64,000 bases of DNA from the NCBI RefSeq assembly GCF_030518215.1, contig NZ_JAULRT010000027.1:20131-84130 (forward strand), read 5' to 3'. Below are positions 54,515 to 63,392 of the stretch, one piece after another. Position 1 is the first letter of the stretch. Each line of letters begins with the position of its first letter. This DNA is from Gilvimarinus algae. Lineage in GTDB: Bacteria; Pseudomonadota; Gammaproteobacteria; Pseudomonadales; Cellvibrionaceae. The notes beneath the pieces were generated by a model. That model saw nothing but the letters and a program-made list of their open reading frames with translations. It did not search any database and was not told the DNA's origin. Made by a program: the position numbers and the translations under genes.

Positions 54515-54546
54515 ACTGGTGGTTTGTGCTTCTACAGAGTGACACC

Positions 54547-55263
54547 ATGCAGTACACCCTAAACGCCATAGCCATTGTCCGCTCCTGCTTTACCGACAAG
54601 TTCGGTATACCCCGCCAGAGCGGGCTGGCACCGGCGGCGCAGGCGGTGATCGAATTGCTTCCCCCCTACGACCACCCGGATGCCTTTACCGGGCTCGAGC
54701 AGTGCTCCCATCTGTGGGTGGAGTTTGTCTTCCACCGGTTTGCGCCGGGCGAATTTCGCCCCCGGGTCCGGCCGCCACGTCTCGGCGGCAACCGCAGCCT
54801 CGGTGTCTTCGCCACCCGCTCGCCCAACCGGCCCAACCGCCTTGGGCTGTCGGTGGTGAAACTCGATCGTATCGAGCAAACCCAGGGCGGCACCCGCCTG
54901 CACATCAGCGGCCACGACCTGCTCGACGGCACCCCGGTGCTGGATATCAAACCCTATGTGCCCTACGCCGATGCCGTGGCCAACGCCAGCAACCAGATTG
55001 CGCCCGAGCCGCCCCCGCGGCTGGCCGTGACCTTTGGCGACAAAGCCAGCGCCCAGTGCGAGCGAGAAAGCGCCCGCCTCGGCCAGCCACTGCGGCCATT
55101 GATCGAGCAACTGCTGGCTCAGGACCCGCGCCCGCAGTACCAGACACCCGACCCGGAGCGGCGCTACGCCATGACCCTGTTTGACGTGGACGTCGCTTGG
55201 CACTACCAACGCGACGAGACGGGCCACCGCATCGAGGTGGTGGCCGTTGAGCCGGCCGCATAA
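54547..55263 (+). CDS. trmO: tRNA m6t6A37 methyltransferase TrmO
   Basis: A 238-residue SAM enzyme that methylates t6A37 in tRNA(Thr) to m6t6A. The beta-barrel N-domain is clear: AIAIVRSCFTDKFGIPRQSGL, HLWVEFVFHRF, RLGGNRSLGVFATRSPNRPNRLGLS, DLLDGTPVLDIKPYVPYAD. This is the TsaA/YaeB family; E. coli TrmO is of equal size and order. The start at 54547 is the ATG 33 bp after the chemotaxis gene; an upstream frame to 54250 lies inside that gene. Confidence 0.95.
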   Translation: MQYTLNAIAIVRSCFTDKFGIPRQSGLAPAAQAVIELLPPYDHPDAFTGLEQCSHLWVEFVFHRFAPGEFRPRVRPPRLGGNRSLGVFATRSPNRPNRLGLSVVKLDRIEQTQGGTRLHISGHDLLDGTPVLDIKPYVPYADAVANASNQIAPEPPPRLAVTFGDKASAQCERESARLGQPLRPLIEQLLAQDPRPQYQTPDPERRYAMTLFDVDVAWHYQRDETGHRIEVVAVEPAA

Positions 55264-55320
55264 ACCGCTTAACCGCCCCTCGCGTTAGGGTCTTAACCGT
55301 TCTACGCCAGCGCCCATTTG

Positions 55321-55329
55321 TGCTATCAT
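55321..55329 (+). promoter_or_regulatory. Possible extended -10 promoter of serA
   Basis: TGCTATCAT has the TGn extension and a near-consensus -10. A weak -35 (TTCTAC) lies 18 bp upstream. It would give a leader of about 120 nt before serA. Confidence 0.45.
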
Positions 55330-55352
55330 CGCGCCCTTTTCCAGGGCCTGCT

Positions 55353-55382
55353 CGGCGAATCGGTTCCCGCGAACCTTTGCCG
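55353..55382 (+). other. Stable hairpin in the serA leader
   Basis: CGGCGAA / TTTGCCG (one G-U pair) forms a lower stem and GGTTC / GAACC an upper stem with a CCGC loop and a two-base bulge. It lies just downstream of the predicted promoter, within the untranslated leader of serA. No known riboswitch family is recognised. Confidence 0.5.
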
Positions 55383-55455
55383 GCGCACTGCTTCAGATCG
55401 TGTGCACTCAGGCTCCACCCCCAATTCACTCCCGCTCGCTGAGGTCTGACCGACT

Positions 55456-56685
55456 ATGGCCAAGAAGTCACTGGACAAAAGCAAGATCAAGTTCCTGCTG
55501 TTAGAGGGCGTGCACCAAAGCGCCATTGAAACCCTGCACGCCTCCGGCTACGAAAACATCGAGTACCTGAAAACGGCGCTGGCCGAAGACGAGCTGATCG
55601 AGAAAATTCAGGACGCGCACTTCGTCGGCCTGCGCTCGCGCACTCAACTGACCCGCCGCGTGTTTGAAAACGCGCCCAAGTTGATCGCCGCCGGCTGCTT
55701 TTGCATTGGCACCAACCAGGTAGATCTGCAGGCGGCTCAGGAGCACGGTGTGGCGGTGTTTAATGCCCCTTACTCCAATACCCGCTCGGTGGCCGAGCTG
55801 GTGGTGGCCGAGGCCATCTTGATGATGCGCGGCATCCCCGAGAAAAACATTGTCTGCCACAGAGGCGGCTGGCTGAAATCCGCCGCCGGCTCCTACGAGA
55901 TTCGCGGCAAGACCCTGGGCCTGATCGGCTACGGCTCCATCGGCAGCCAAACCAGCGTGCTGGCCGAGTCGATGGGCATGAAGGTGAAATTCTACGACGT
56001 CGTCGCCAAGCTGCCGCTGGGTAACGCCTCGCAGGTGCGCTCGCTGGATGAGCTGCTGCAGAGCTCGGACATCGTCAGCCTGCACGTGCCCGAGACCGGC
56101 GCCACCAAGAATATGATTGGCGAGCGCGAACTGGGCCTGATGAAAAAAGGCGCCTACCTGATCAACGCCTCGCGCGGCACGGTGGTGGACATTGACGCCC
56201 TGGCCGCAGCAATCAAAAACAAACACATCGCCGGCGCCGCCATCGATGTCTTCCCGGTGGAACCCAAGGGCAACGACGACGAGTTTGTCAGCCCGCTGCG
56301 CGGTCTCGACAATGTCATCCTCACGCCGCATATCGGCGGCTCCACTCAGGAAGCCCAGGAAAACATCGGCGTGGAAGTCGCCGAAAAGCTGGTGCGCTAC
56401 TCCGATAACGGCACCACCATTACCTCGGTCAACTTTCCCGAGGTGGCGCTGCCCGAGCACCCGGATGCCCATCGTCTGCTGCACGTACACGCCAATGTCC
56501 CCGGCGTGCTCTCGGCCATCAACCGGGTGTTTTCCGACAACAACATCAACATCTCGTCCCAGTACCTGCAAACCAACGACAAGGTGGGCTACGTGGTATT
56601 GGATGTGCACTCACCCTACAGCGAGACCGCACTGGAACAGCTGCGCAATATCGAAGGCACCATTCGCTGCCGCGTACTCTTCTGA
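55456..56685 (+). CDS. serA: D-3-phosphoglycerate dehydrogenase SerA
   Basis: A 409-residue NAD enzyme that starts serine synthesis. Substrate and NAD domains are interleaved: GLIGYGSIGSQTSVLAESMG is the Rossmann loop, the catalytic triad region is INASRGTVVDIDAL, EPKGNDD and TPHIGGSTQEAQENIG (Arg, Glu, His), and a C-terminal ACT domain (about 335-409) gives serine feedback. Size and order match the E. coli short type, which is inhibited by serine. ATG at 55456. Confidence 0.97.
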   Translation: MAKKSLDKSKIKFLLLEGVHQSAIETLHASGYENIEYLKTALAEDELIEKIQDAHFVGLRSRTQLTRRVFENAPKLIAAGCFCIGTNQVDLQAAQEHGVAVFNAPYSNTRSVAELVVAEAILMMRGIPEKNIVCHRGGWLKSAAGSYEIRGKTLGLIGYGSIGSQTSVLAESMGMKVKFYDVVAKLPLGNASQVRSLDELLQSSDIVSLHVPETGATKNMIGERELGLMKKGAYLINASRGTVVDIDALAAAIKNKHIAGAAIDVFPVEPKGNDDEFVSPLRGLDNVILTPHIGGSTQEAQENIGVEVAEKLVRYSDNGTTITSVNFPEVALPEHPDAHRLLHVHANVPGVLSAINRVFSDNNINISSQYLQTNDKVGYVVLDVHSPYSETALEQLRNIEGTIRCRVLF

Positions 56686-56691
56686 TAGAAA

Positions 56692-56728
56692 TCGCCGCGC
56701 TGCCCAATACAGCGCGGCGACTTATTTT
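56692..56728 (+). terminator. Terminator after serA
   Basis: TCGCCGCGCTG / CAGCGCGGCGA, an 11-bp stem with a 7-nt loop, then TTATTTTT. It overlaps the last codons of the convergent gene at 56722. Confidence 0.85.
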
Positions 56729-58548
56729 TCCAGCTCGTCCAGCGTCTGCGACAGGGCGCTGATCTCCCGGTCCACCGCACTACCCGCGCCATACAATAAG
56801 GCAAACCGCTGCTGGGCTTCGGTAATGGCGGCCTCGAAGACCACGCGCATGTCCTCGTCTATATCCAGTACGGTAACCAGTTGACGCATCTCGATAATCA
56901 GGTTGTCCACTACGCGCTTGGTTTCCTCGGTGTTGTAGGCGTACTGGATATCAATATTGGTCACCCCGGCGCGCACCCGCTCGGCCATTTGCACCACCTG
57001 GTGGTGATGCCCCTCCAGCCTCTCAATATCGGCTAGGTGATCCAACTGTAAATGCACCAGGCCGTGTATCACATCCAGCAAACGGATGAGTGTGTCCGCG
57101 TCGAGACCAAAAAACGCGTCTTTCGGTACAAACACCTGTAGGCAAACACTCGAATACTCGAGCCCGGTGTCCGCCTCCTGGCGCCACTCTCCCGAGGCAA
57201 GGCGGTGAAGCTGCTGCTTTACGACTGCATCGGCCCGTCCGGTGGTGTTGATAACGGCCGATTTGTCGCCATGACACTGGCGTAGGGCAAACTGGATATT
57301 GAGTTGTACCAAGGTGTCTCTGACCAGCGCCAGCACCTCGTTAAAACTGTGTTTTTCAATCACCGCCAGGGCAAAGCCAAGCAAGGTTGCGCTAAGAGAG
57401 TCAGGACTTTCTCCGTCGCCATCTGGCTGGTCATCGGTGCGGCTCTCGAGCTGGTCGTGCAAATACTGCACCTCGCTCTCCAGTGTGGCGATGCAGGCCT
57501 CGCACTCGCTGACCATGCGCTCAAGTTTTACGGTATCGCCCGCGCCCGGGTCGCGCTGTTCATCCACCATGGCCCGCTGCAGGCACTTGAGCTCGCGGCG
57601 CAAATCGACAATGGTATTGCGCTGCGCCTGATTGTTATCGCGCAGGGTGCGGATCATGGATAAACGCGTGTCCTGATCCTCAGGCGCTTTCAGCTGGCGG
57701 CGGTACTGCCCGAGTTTTTCGCGATACTCCTCAACGCCATCGTGCAGCTCCTGCAAATGCCCCATGAGTGGCTTTTTGTCTTGGTAAAACGCCTCGTGAG
57801 GCTCGCCTTTTACGTGCCTGTGCATGCGCTGCACCACCTGCTCGTGCGAGTCGTGAATGGCCGAGAGCTTGTTGAGGCCCGAGCGCTCAATAGCCTCACG
57901 GCTTTCAACAATTCTGGGGGCATCCAGTTGAGTCAGAAGGGTGCGGTATTTCTGTTGAAAGGTACGCAGTTTTTTAAGCTCCGCGCCGTAGTTTTCGTTT
58001 TTAGCCCGCAGCAGGACGTTGTCTTGCTCCACATGTTGCAGCGCGTGAATTCGCTGCTTCATCAACGCGCCGGTGTCCTGCTCCTGGGCTTTCACCGGCC
58101 GCATGTTCTGCAAAAGGGTGGTGACCAGCCCTGCCAGCGCCTTTTCCAGCAGCTGCCATTGGCGATGCGGGGTATCGGCGTGTTCGGCCTCGGCTTCGGC
58201 CTTGAGGTAGAGATAGCGAATGGAGGCAATGCGCGCACTGAAAGGGTCTTTGCCGTTAAAGTCGCCCAGAGTCTTGCCCGTACTTTTGCGATAGCGATCC
58301 AGCGCGTCTTGCTGCAGGGCGGCCCAGTCTATACCGGGGGCGGGGTCAGATTCGGGCGCGGTGGACTGCGTGGGTGTGGCGGAAACACCGCCGTTGCTGC
58401 GGCGTTTTTTCAAACGCACATAGGCGCGCATCAGCCGGCGGTAGCGTTTGCGAAAGCGCCAGGCGACCAACCCCAGCACACAGGTCACCACCAGCAACAG
58501 CGCCAACAGTTGCAGCAGAATAAACGCCAGTGTCGTTTGGTCTTGCAT
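56722..58548 (-). CDS. Coiled-coil membrane protein of unknown function
   Basis: A 608-residue protein with one N-terminal helix (LAFILLQLLALLLVVTCVLGLVAWRF, about 7-32) and a long cytoplasmic part rich in heptads: about 130-300 (VQRMHRHV.., LRDNNQAQRNTIVDLRRELKC) and about 330-375 (RMVSECEACIATLESEVQYLHDQL). A C-terminal domain from about 385 (LLGFALAVIEKHSFNEVLALV, then a GAF-like beta/alpha pattern VYVPKDAF-like VFVPKDAFFGLDADTLIRLL) may be a sensor. No family recognised with confidence. It is upstream of nothing obvious and convergent with serA. The ATG at 58548 is the only good start. Confidence 0.65.
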   Translation of the reverse strand: MQDQTTLAFILLQLLALLLVVTCVLGLVAWRFRKRYRRLMRAYVRLKKRRSNGGVSATPTQSTAPESDPAPGIDWAALQQDALDRYRKSTGKTLGDFNGKDPFSARIASIRYLYLKAEAEAEHADTPHRQWQLLEKALAGLVTTLLQNMRPVKAQEQDTGALMKQRIHALQHVEQDNVLLRAKNENYGAELKKLRTFQQKYRTLLTQLDAPRIVESREAIERSGLNKLSAIHDSHEQVVQRMHRHVKGEPHEAFYQDKKPLMGHLQELHDGVEEYREKLGQYRRQLKAPEDQDTRLSMIRTLRDNNQAQRNTIVDLRRELKCLQRAMVDEQRDPGAGDTVKLERMVSECEACIATLESEVQYLHDQLESRTDDQPDGDGESPDSLSATLLGFALAVIEKHSFNEVLALVRDTLVQLNIQFALRQCHGDKSAVINTTGRADAVVKQQLHRLASGEWRQEADTGLEYSSVCLQVFVPKDAFFGLDADTLIRLLDVIHGLVHLQLDHLADIERLEGHHHQVVQMAERVRAGVTNIDIQYAYNTEETKRVVDNLIIEMRQLVTVLDIDEDMRVVFEAAITEAQQRFALLYGAGSAVDREISALSQTLDELEK

Positions 58549-58590
58549 AGGCTATCCTCAACGTACCGCGAGTATAGCTCACAAGCGTCT

Positions 58591-59841
58591 TTAGCTCTCC
58601 AGCATAAAGGTAATCGGAAAGACAAATTCAAAGTGCTCGGCCGAAAGCGCGGCCGGCAGCGGCGGGTAGGGCGCGGCCTCTTCAACGGCGCGCTCGACGG
58701 CGTCGTTCAGCTGTTTGTACTCCGACTCCAGCAACGGGCGCATTTCCAGCAACTCGCCGGCCGCGTCGATCACCACCGCCATGCGCACACTGCCAGTCTG
58801 GCGCAGTTTCATGGCGCGGCGCGGGTAGTGGATGTGCTCATGGGTGAGCTTGACCAGTAAAGCGGTGTAATCCTGCAAAACCTCCAGCGACGCGGCGGAA
58901 AAATCCGGCAGGTCCTCCTCTTCTTCAACGCGCGCGGCGACCACCGCTGGCGCGAGGGCCAGCGACTTAGGTTCGGTGGCCAGCGGCTCGGGCGCAACCA
59001 GCTCGGGCGCCGGAGCCTGGCTGCTACGTTGCTCGGCCACTGGCGCGACTTGTTCGGGTTCGGCGGCAGCGACAGAGGCGGGCGTTGATTCAACCGGCTC
59101 AGCGGCTGGCGTTTGCGGCTCGGGCTCAGGCTCTGGCTCTGGCTCTGGCTCAGCCACGGTAACCGAAGCGCTCTGCGACGCCGACGCGACCTCTGAGTCA
59201 GCAGTATTCGCTATCTCTTTCTGCGTGTCGGGCGCAACCCACGCGGCAATGGCGGCCTCGCGCTCGGCGCTCGGGGCGATTTGTTCAAAGCGGGCCAGAT
59301 CCTCTGGCTCGTACTGCCCCAGCAGCGCCGCTTTAAATTCGGTGCTCGGCGGCACGGCGCCCACCCAGGCGAGCAAAAGCAAATTAAAAAATTGCGGATC
59401 TTCAATGTTCGCCAGGGTCTGGCCATTGAGATAAACGCGCACGCCGCTGGCGTTGGTTTTTTCGCTGAGCGTCAGCACATCGCCCGGGCGCAGGCTGCCT
59501 TTAAACGCGTTAAAAAACACCGCGAGCGAGTCGGCGCTGGCGCGTTGCACTTGCGGGTTGGCGTTGATCGCGATGCTTTGCAAAAACAAACGCGAGAGCT
59601 TGCCTGCGGTCATGCGATCGGCGGTAAACTTGAGAACCAGTGCACGCGAGCCCGCTGCAGACAGCGCGGCCTGAGCCGTGCTGGCCATACCCGGCACATA
59701 GAGCGCCATTAAAAACGCCTCCCGGTCGAGCTCAACGTACGAGGCAACACCATTGGGCCCGGAGCTTGAAGACACCTCCTGGGCAAGGAGCGGTAATGAA
59801 CACATCCACAACAGGGCGGCCAGAAAACATCGGCGGATCAT
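58591..59841 (-). CDS. Chalcone-isomerase-like / TonB-C fusion protein
   Basis: A 416-residue exported protein with signal MIRRCFLAALLWMCSLPLLAQ. The region about 22-165 matches the bacterial chalcone-isomerase-like fold (LYVPGMASTAQAALSAAGSRALVLKFTADRMTAGKLSRLFLQSIAINANP). A linker of about 110 residues is made of Glu-Pro and Ala-Pro repeats (EPEPEPEPEP at about 229-238), as in TonB spacers. The last 75 residues (GSVRMAVVIDAAGELLEMRPLL.. FPITFMLES) fit a TonB C-terminal domain. No membrane anchor is seen apart from the signal. The joint function is unknown. Divergent from the DsbD gene. Confidence 0.72.
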   Translation of the reverse strand: MIRRCFLAALLWMCSLPLLAQEVSSSSGPNGVASYVELDREAFLMALYVPGMASTAQAALSAAGSRALVLKFTADRMTAGKLSRLFLQSIAINANPQVQRASADSLAVFFNAFKGSLRPGDVLTLSEKTNASGVRVYLNGQTLANIEDPQFFNLLLLAWVGAVPPSTEFKAALLGQYEPEDLARFEQIAPSAEREAAIAAWVAPDTQKEIANTADSEVASASQSASVTVAEPEPEPEPEPEPQTPAAEPVESTPASVAAAEPEQVAPVAEQRSSQAPAPELVAPEPLATEPKSLALAPAVVAARVEEEEDLPDFSAASLEVLQDYTALLVKLTHEHIHYPRRAMKLRQTGSVRMAVVIDAAGELLEMRPLLESEYKQLNDAVERAVEEAAPYPPLPAALSAEHFEFVFPITFMLES

Positions 59842-60003
59842 AGCGGCGACAACTTCAATAAATGAATATCAGGGGCAGCGTATTATCAGAAACGGTTATT
59901 ATCGTTTTATGACAACACACTTTGAAAAGTCGGCACCCGATGATCAGATTGATCGCCAGCCTGTGGCATCATGACAATCACATTCCGGCGAGCGGGTTTA
60001 TTT

Positions 60004-62010
60004 ATGCTGAAACAATGGACGCTGGCCCTGGCGCTGCTGCTGTGCACCGGCCAGGCTCTGGCCCAAGCCACCGCCAGCGGCGACCATGTCACCGTGCGCT
60101 GGCTGGCGCCCGAAGCGCTGGCAGCGAAAGAATCACAGCCACTGGGGTTTTACTTTGAGGTAGACCCCGAGTGGCATGTCTACTGGCGCAACGCCGGCGA
60201 TTCGGGTGCCGCCCCGCGCTTTGATATGGCAGTGCAGGGCGCCGAGGCGGGCCCCATCCAGTGGCCCTATCCCCAGCGCCTGCCCATTGAGCACCTGACC
60301 AACCTCGGCTACGAAGGCAATGTCGCCTACCTGTTTAACCTCGCGCCCGAGGCGGGGGCTGAATCGGTAGAGCTGACGGTGGATCTCGAATGGCTGGTGT
60401 GCAAAGTCGATTGCATTCCAGGCTTTGGAAAGATGAACCTGAACCTGCCGGTTGAGCCCGAGGCGCGCTGGCAAGAAAGTGAGCGCGAGCGACTCAACAC
60501 CTTTGCCGCGCGAGTACCGCGCAGCGCCGAGGCCAGCCCCTGGCAGGCGGCGAGTTTACTCACCGGCAGCAACAACGCCCTCTGGCTGCACCTGCAGGGC
60601 GAGGGCGATGCGCCGCAAGTGTTCCCGCTCGATGGCGCCCTGCTCGGCGCCGGTAAACCTGACATCGAGCCCGCCGAGGGCGGCTACCGCTACCGTTTCG
60701 AGCGCCAACCCGGCGCCGCTCTGCCCGCCACCACCGGCTTTGTCATCGCCCAGGGCGGCAGCGCCTGGGAGTTACCCGCCGTGGCGCTGGGCAGCCAGGC
60801 GCCCCAACAGGGGCAGGCGCAAGCACTGTGGCTACTGCTGCTCGCCGCCTTCGCTGGCGGCTTGATTCTCAACCTCATGCCCTGCGTCTTTCCCGTGCTC
60901 TCCATCAAGCTGTTCGGGCTGATCAACAGCGGCGCCAGCGGCGGGGCCCGCACACGCGAGGGCCTGCTCTACAGCAGTGGCGTGCTGGTGACATTTGCCG
61001 CCCTGGGCGCCTTGCTGCTGGCACTGCGCGCCGGCGGCGCGGCCATCGGCTGGGGCTTTCAGCTGCAATCGCCAGCGGTGGTACTGGCACTGATCGTATT
61101 GTTCTGGCTGATGGCGCTGGCGTTCAGCGGCGTGTTTGAATTCGGCCACAAGCTGATGAGCCTGGCGGGCAACGCCTCGGGCGGCTCTTTTGTCACAGGC
61201 GTGCTCGCCGTGTTTGTCGCCGCGCCCTGCACCGGCCCCTTTATGGGCGCCGCACTGGGTGCGGCAGCCATATTGCCCGCAGCCTCGGCCATGGCGATTT
61301 TCCTCGGTCTCGGCGCCGGCCTGGCGGCGCCCTTTTTGCTGCTGACCCTCTCGCCGGCACTGCTGAGCAGGCTGCCCAGGCCCGGCCCCTGGATGGACCG
61401 GCTGCGCCAGTTTTTTGCCTTCCCGCTTTACGCCACGGTGATCTGGCTGGCCTGGGTCCTGGGCAGGCTGCTGGGCGATAGCGGCTGGCTGATCGCCTGC
61501 GCCCTGGCCCTGTGGCTGACCTTTTGCCTCTGGCTCGGCGGCCAGAGCGGGCGCGCCTGGCGCTTTATCGGTACTGGCGCGGCTGCGGCCGGGCTGATTG
61601 CCGCCTTTGCCTACCTGCCCGCCGCGGGCGACGCAAACTCGGCCACCGCCGGGCAAAGCCTCTGGCAAGGGTACGATCGCGCGCGCATCGAGCGCGCGCT
61701 CGCCGAGCGGCGCCCGGTGTTTATCGACTACACCGCCGCCTGGTGCATTACCTGCCAGGTCAACAAAAAGCTGGTGCTCGATACTGCCCACACCAGTGAA
61801 CTCTTCGCCAAACACAACGTATTGGCTATACGTGCGGACTGGACCCGTCACGACCCGGCCATCACCGAGGCGCTTGCCGAGCTGGGCCGCAACTCCGTGC
61901 CGGTCTACGCCTGGTACGCGCCGGGCACCGACACCCCTAAGCTCTTGCCCCAGTTGTTGCAAGAGCGCATGATGACCGAATTATTCCAACCCCCATCAGG
62001 AGATCAGTGA
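60004..62010 (+). CDS. DsbD/ScsB-type disulfide reductase
   Basis: A 668-residue inner-membrane thiol carrier that moves electrons from cytoplasmic thioredoxin to the periplasm. Signal peptide MLKQWTLALALLLCTGQALAQ. Alpha domain has Cys133 and Cys137 (LVCKVDCIPG). Eight helices carry Cys294 (LMPCVFPV) and Cys409 (APCTGPFMG). The gamma thioredoxin domain has Cys581 and Cys584 (AAWCITCQ). All six redox cysteines are present. The alpha domain is longer than in E. coli DsbD, as in the ScsB group. An upstream start at 59971 would add eleven residues before the signal. The stop overlaps the next start by one base. Confidence 0.9.
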   Translation: MLKQWTLALALLLCTGQALAQATASGDHVTVRWLAPEALAAKESQPLGFYFEVDPEWHVYWRNAGDSGAAPRFDMAVQGAEAGPIQWPYPQRLPIEHLTNLGYEGNVAYLFNLAPEAGAESVELTVDLEWLVCKVDCIPGFGKMNLNLPVEPEARWQESERERLNTFAARVPRSAEASPWQAASLLTGSNNALWLHLQGEGDAPQVFPLDGALLGAGKPDIEPAEGGYRYRFERQPGAALPATTGFVIAQGGSAWELPAVALGSQAPQQGQAQALWLLLLAAFAGGLILNLMPCVFPVLSIKLFGLINSGASGGARTREGLLYSSGVLVTFAALGALLLALRAGGAAIGWGFQLQSPAVVLALIVLFWLMALAFSGVFEFGHKLMSLAGNASGGSFVTGVLAVFVAAPCTGPFMGAALGAAAILPAASAMAIFLGLGAGLAAPFLLLTLSPALLSRLPRPGPWMDRLRQFFAFPLYATVIWLAWVLGRLLGDSGWLIACALALWLTFCLWLGGQSGRAWRFIGTGAAAAGLIAAFAYLPAAGDANSATAGQSLWQGYDRARIERALAERRPVFIDYTAAWCITCQVNKKLVLDTAHTSELFAKHNVLAIRADWTRHDPAITEALAELGRNSVPVYAWYAPGTDTPKLLPQLLQERMMTELFQPPSGDQ

Positions 62011-62615
62011 TGAACATCCTCAAACAAGGTTTACTGGCCAGTGTGCTTTCTCTCCCGGCTCTGGCGTTTGCTGTAGCCACCCCCGGCGAAGCGGCACCTG
62101 AGTTTTCCGAAGTGGACGCCAAAGGCAAGATGCATTCACTGGCTGACTACAAAGGCGACTGGCTGGTGCTGGAATGGTTTAACAAAGATTGCCCCTATGT
62201 GCGCAAGCATTACGGCAGCGGCAATATGCAATCGCTGCAGGAAACCTACACCGGCAAAGACGTTAAGTGGCTCACTGTGATTTCCTCCGCCGAGGGCAAG
62301 CAGGGCTACCTGCAGCCAGTGGAAGCGCAAAACCAGGCGAAAATTCACAACCTCAACGCCAGCGCTCCCTTCCTGCTGGACCCGGACGGCGACATGGGCC
62401 GCGCCTACGGTGCGAAAACCACACCGCACATGTTTATCATCAACCCCGAGGGCGAGGTGGTCTACGCCGGCGCCATTGACGATAACTCATCGGCCAACCC
62501 CGATGTGATACCCGAGTCCAAAAACTACGTCGCCGCTGCCCTGGATGCCGCCATGGCCGGTAAGCCCGTCGAGGAGGCCTCCACCCAGGCCTACGGCTGC
62601 AGCGTTAAGTACTGA
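62010..62615 (+). CDS. Periplasmic thioredoxin-fold peroxiredoxin-like protein
   Basis: A 201-residue exported AhpC/TSA-redoxin fold protein: signal MNILKQGLLASVLSLPALAFA, then FSEVDAKGKMHSLADYKGDWLVLEWFNKDCPYVRKHY (single Cys61, no CxxC) and KTTPHMFIINPEGEVVYAGAIDD. A second Cys (197) lies near the C-terminus (AYGCSVKY), which could resolve Cys61. Its start overlaps the DsbD-type gene and has CAGGAG upstream, so the two act together, as in ScsB systems that reduce periplasmic peroxiredoxins. Peroxidase activity is inference. Confidence 0.85.
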   Translation: MNILKQGLLASVLSLPALAFAVATPGEAAPEFSEVDAKGKMHSLADYKGDWLVLEWFNKDCPYVRKHYGSGNMQSLQETYTGKDVKWLTVISSAEGKQGYLQPVEAQNQAKIHNLNASAPFLLDPDGDMGRAYGAKTTPHMFIINPEGEVVYAGAIDDNSSANPDVIPESKNYVAAALDAAMAGKPVEEASTQAYGCSVKY

Positions 62616-62638
62616 ATAGCTTTTGACAGCCCCCTCAA

Positions 62639-62661
62639 GTGAGCCCGCTCGGCGGGCTCAC
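62639..62661. terminator. Stem-loop after the redoxin gene
   Basis: GTGAGCCCGC-tcg-GCGGGCTCAC, a perfect 10-bp stem 24 bp past the stop; no immediate T-run. Confidence 0.55.
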
Positions 62662-62691
62662 TCGCCAATCACCTCTTTTTGTTGACGCTCT

Positions 62692-63315
62692 ATGTCGCCA
62701 CCTTCTATGTCTCTACGATCTATGTCGCTACCTTTTTCCCAGGCCTGTGAAAACAACAAAGCGCCAATTCTTGATGCGCTGAAAAGCGCGTTTTCCAGCC
62801 GCACCCGGGTGCTGGAAATCGGCTCGGGCACAGGTCAACACGCCGTGCACTTTGCCGAGCACTTGCCCCACCTGATTTGGCAAACCAGCGATCTCCAAGG
62901 TAATCACTCAGGCATCAACGGCTGGATCGACAGCGCACCGCAGGCGAACCTCCTGCGCCCGGTGGTGTTGGATTTGTCGGCACCCCAGTGGCCGGGCGAG
63001 TTCGACGCCGTGTTTTCGGCCAACACCGCACACATTGTCAGCTGGCCTTTGGTTGAAACCCTGTTTGCGCAAGTGGACGAGCACTTGCCCCACGGCGGCC
63101 TCTTCGCGCTCTACGGCCCGTTTAATCTCAACGGCCAATACACCAGCGAGAGCAACGCGGCCTTTGACCAAATGCTGCGCGAGCGCGACCCACTAAGCGG
63201 CATCCGGAATATTGAAGATTTACAAACCCTGGCGGCGCGGCACCAGCTACGCTTACAAGACGATTACCCCATGCCCGCCAACAATCGCCTGCTACTGTGG
63301 GTAAAAGACCGTTGA
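62692..63315 (+). CDS. DUF938 SAM-dependent methyltransferase
   Basis: A 207-residue protein whose core is a class I methyltransferase: LPFSQACENNKAPIL (family opening), VLEIGSGTGQHAVHFAEHLPHL (SAM motif I), SDLQGNHSGINGWI, and DAVFSANTAHIVSWPLVE. The substrate is unknown. The start is unclear: three in-frame ATGs at 62692, 62707 and 62722 lie in a repeated CTATGTC motif, none with a ribosome site. The third starts closest to the conserved MSLPFSQACENNK. It is followed by the MAPEG gene. Confidence 0.85.
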   Translation: MSPPSMSLRSMSLPFSQACENNKAPILDALKSAFSSRTRVLEIGSGTGQHAVHFAEHLPHLIWQTSDLQGNHSGINGWIDSAPQANLLRPVVLDLSAPQWPGEFDAVFSANTAHIVSWPLVETLFAQVDEHLPHGGLFALYGPFNLNGQYTSESNAAFDQMLRERDPLSGIRNIEDLQTLAARHQLRLQDDYPMPANNRLLLWVKDR

Positions 63316-63392
63316 GAACCGTGTTCGGGGCGGGCTTTCAACGCCGCAGCGACAATACAAAAATTTTCTATAGCCTGCTAAGGAGTCACCCT

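Noticed and set aside
60832..61962. 376-codon open frame antisense to the DsbD-type gene
   Set aside because: Gln/Gly/Ala-rich translation typical of a shadow frame opposite hydrophobic codons.
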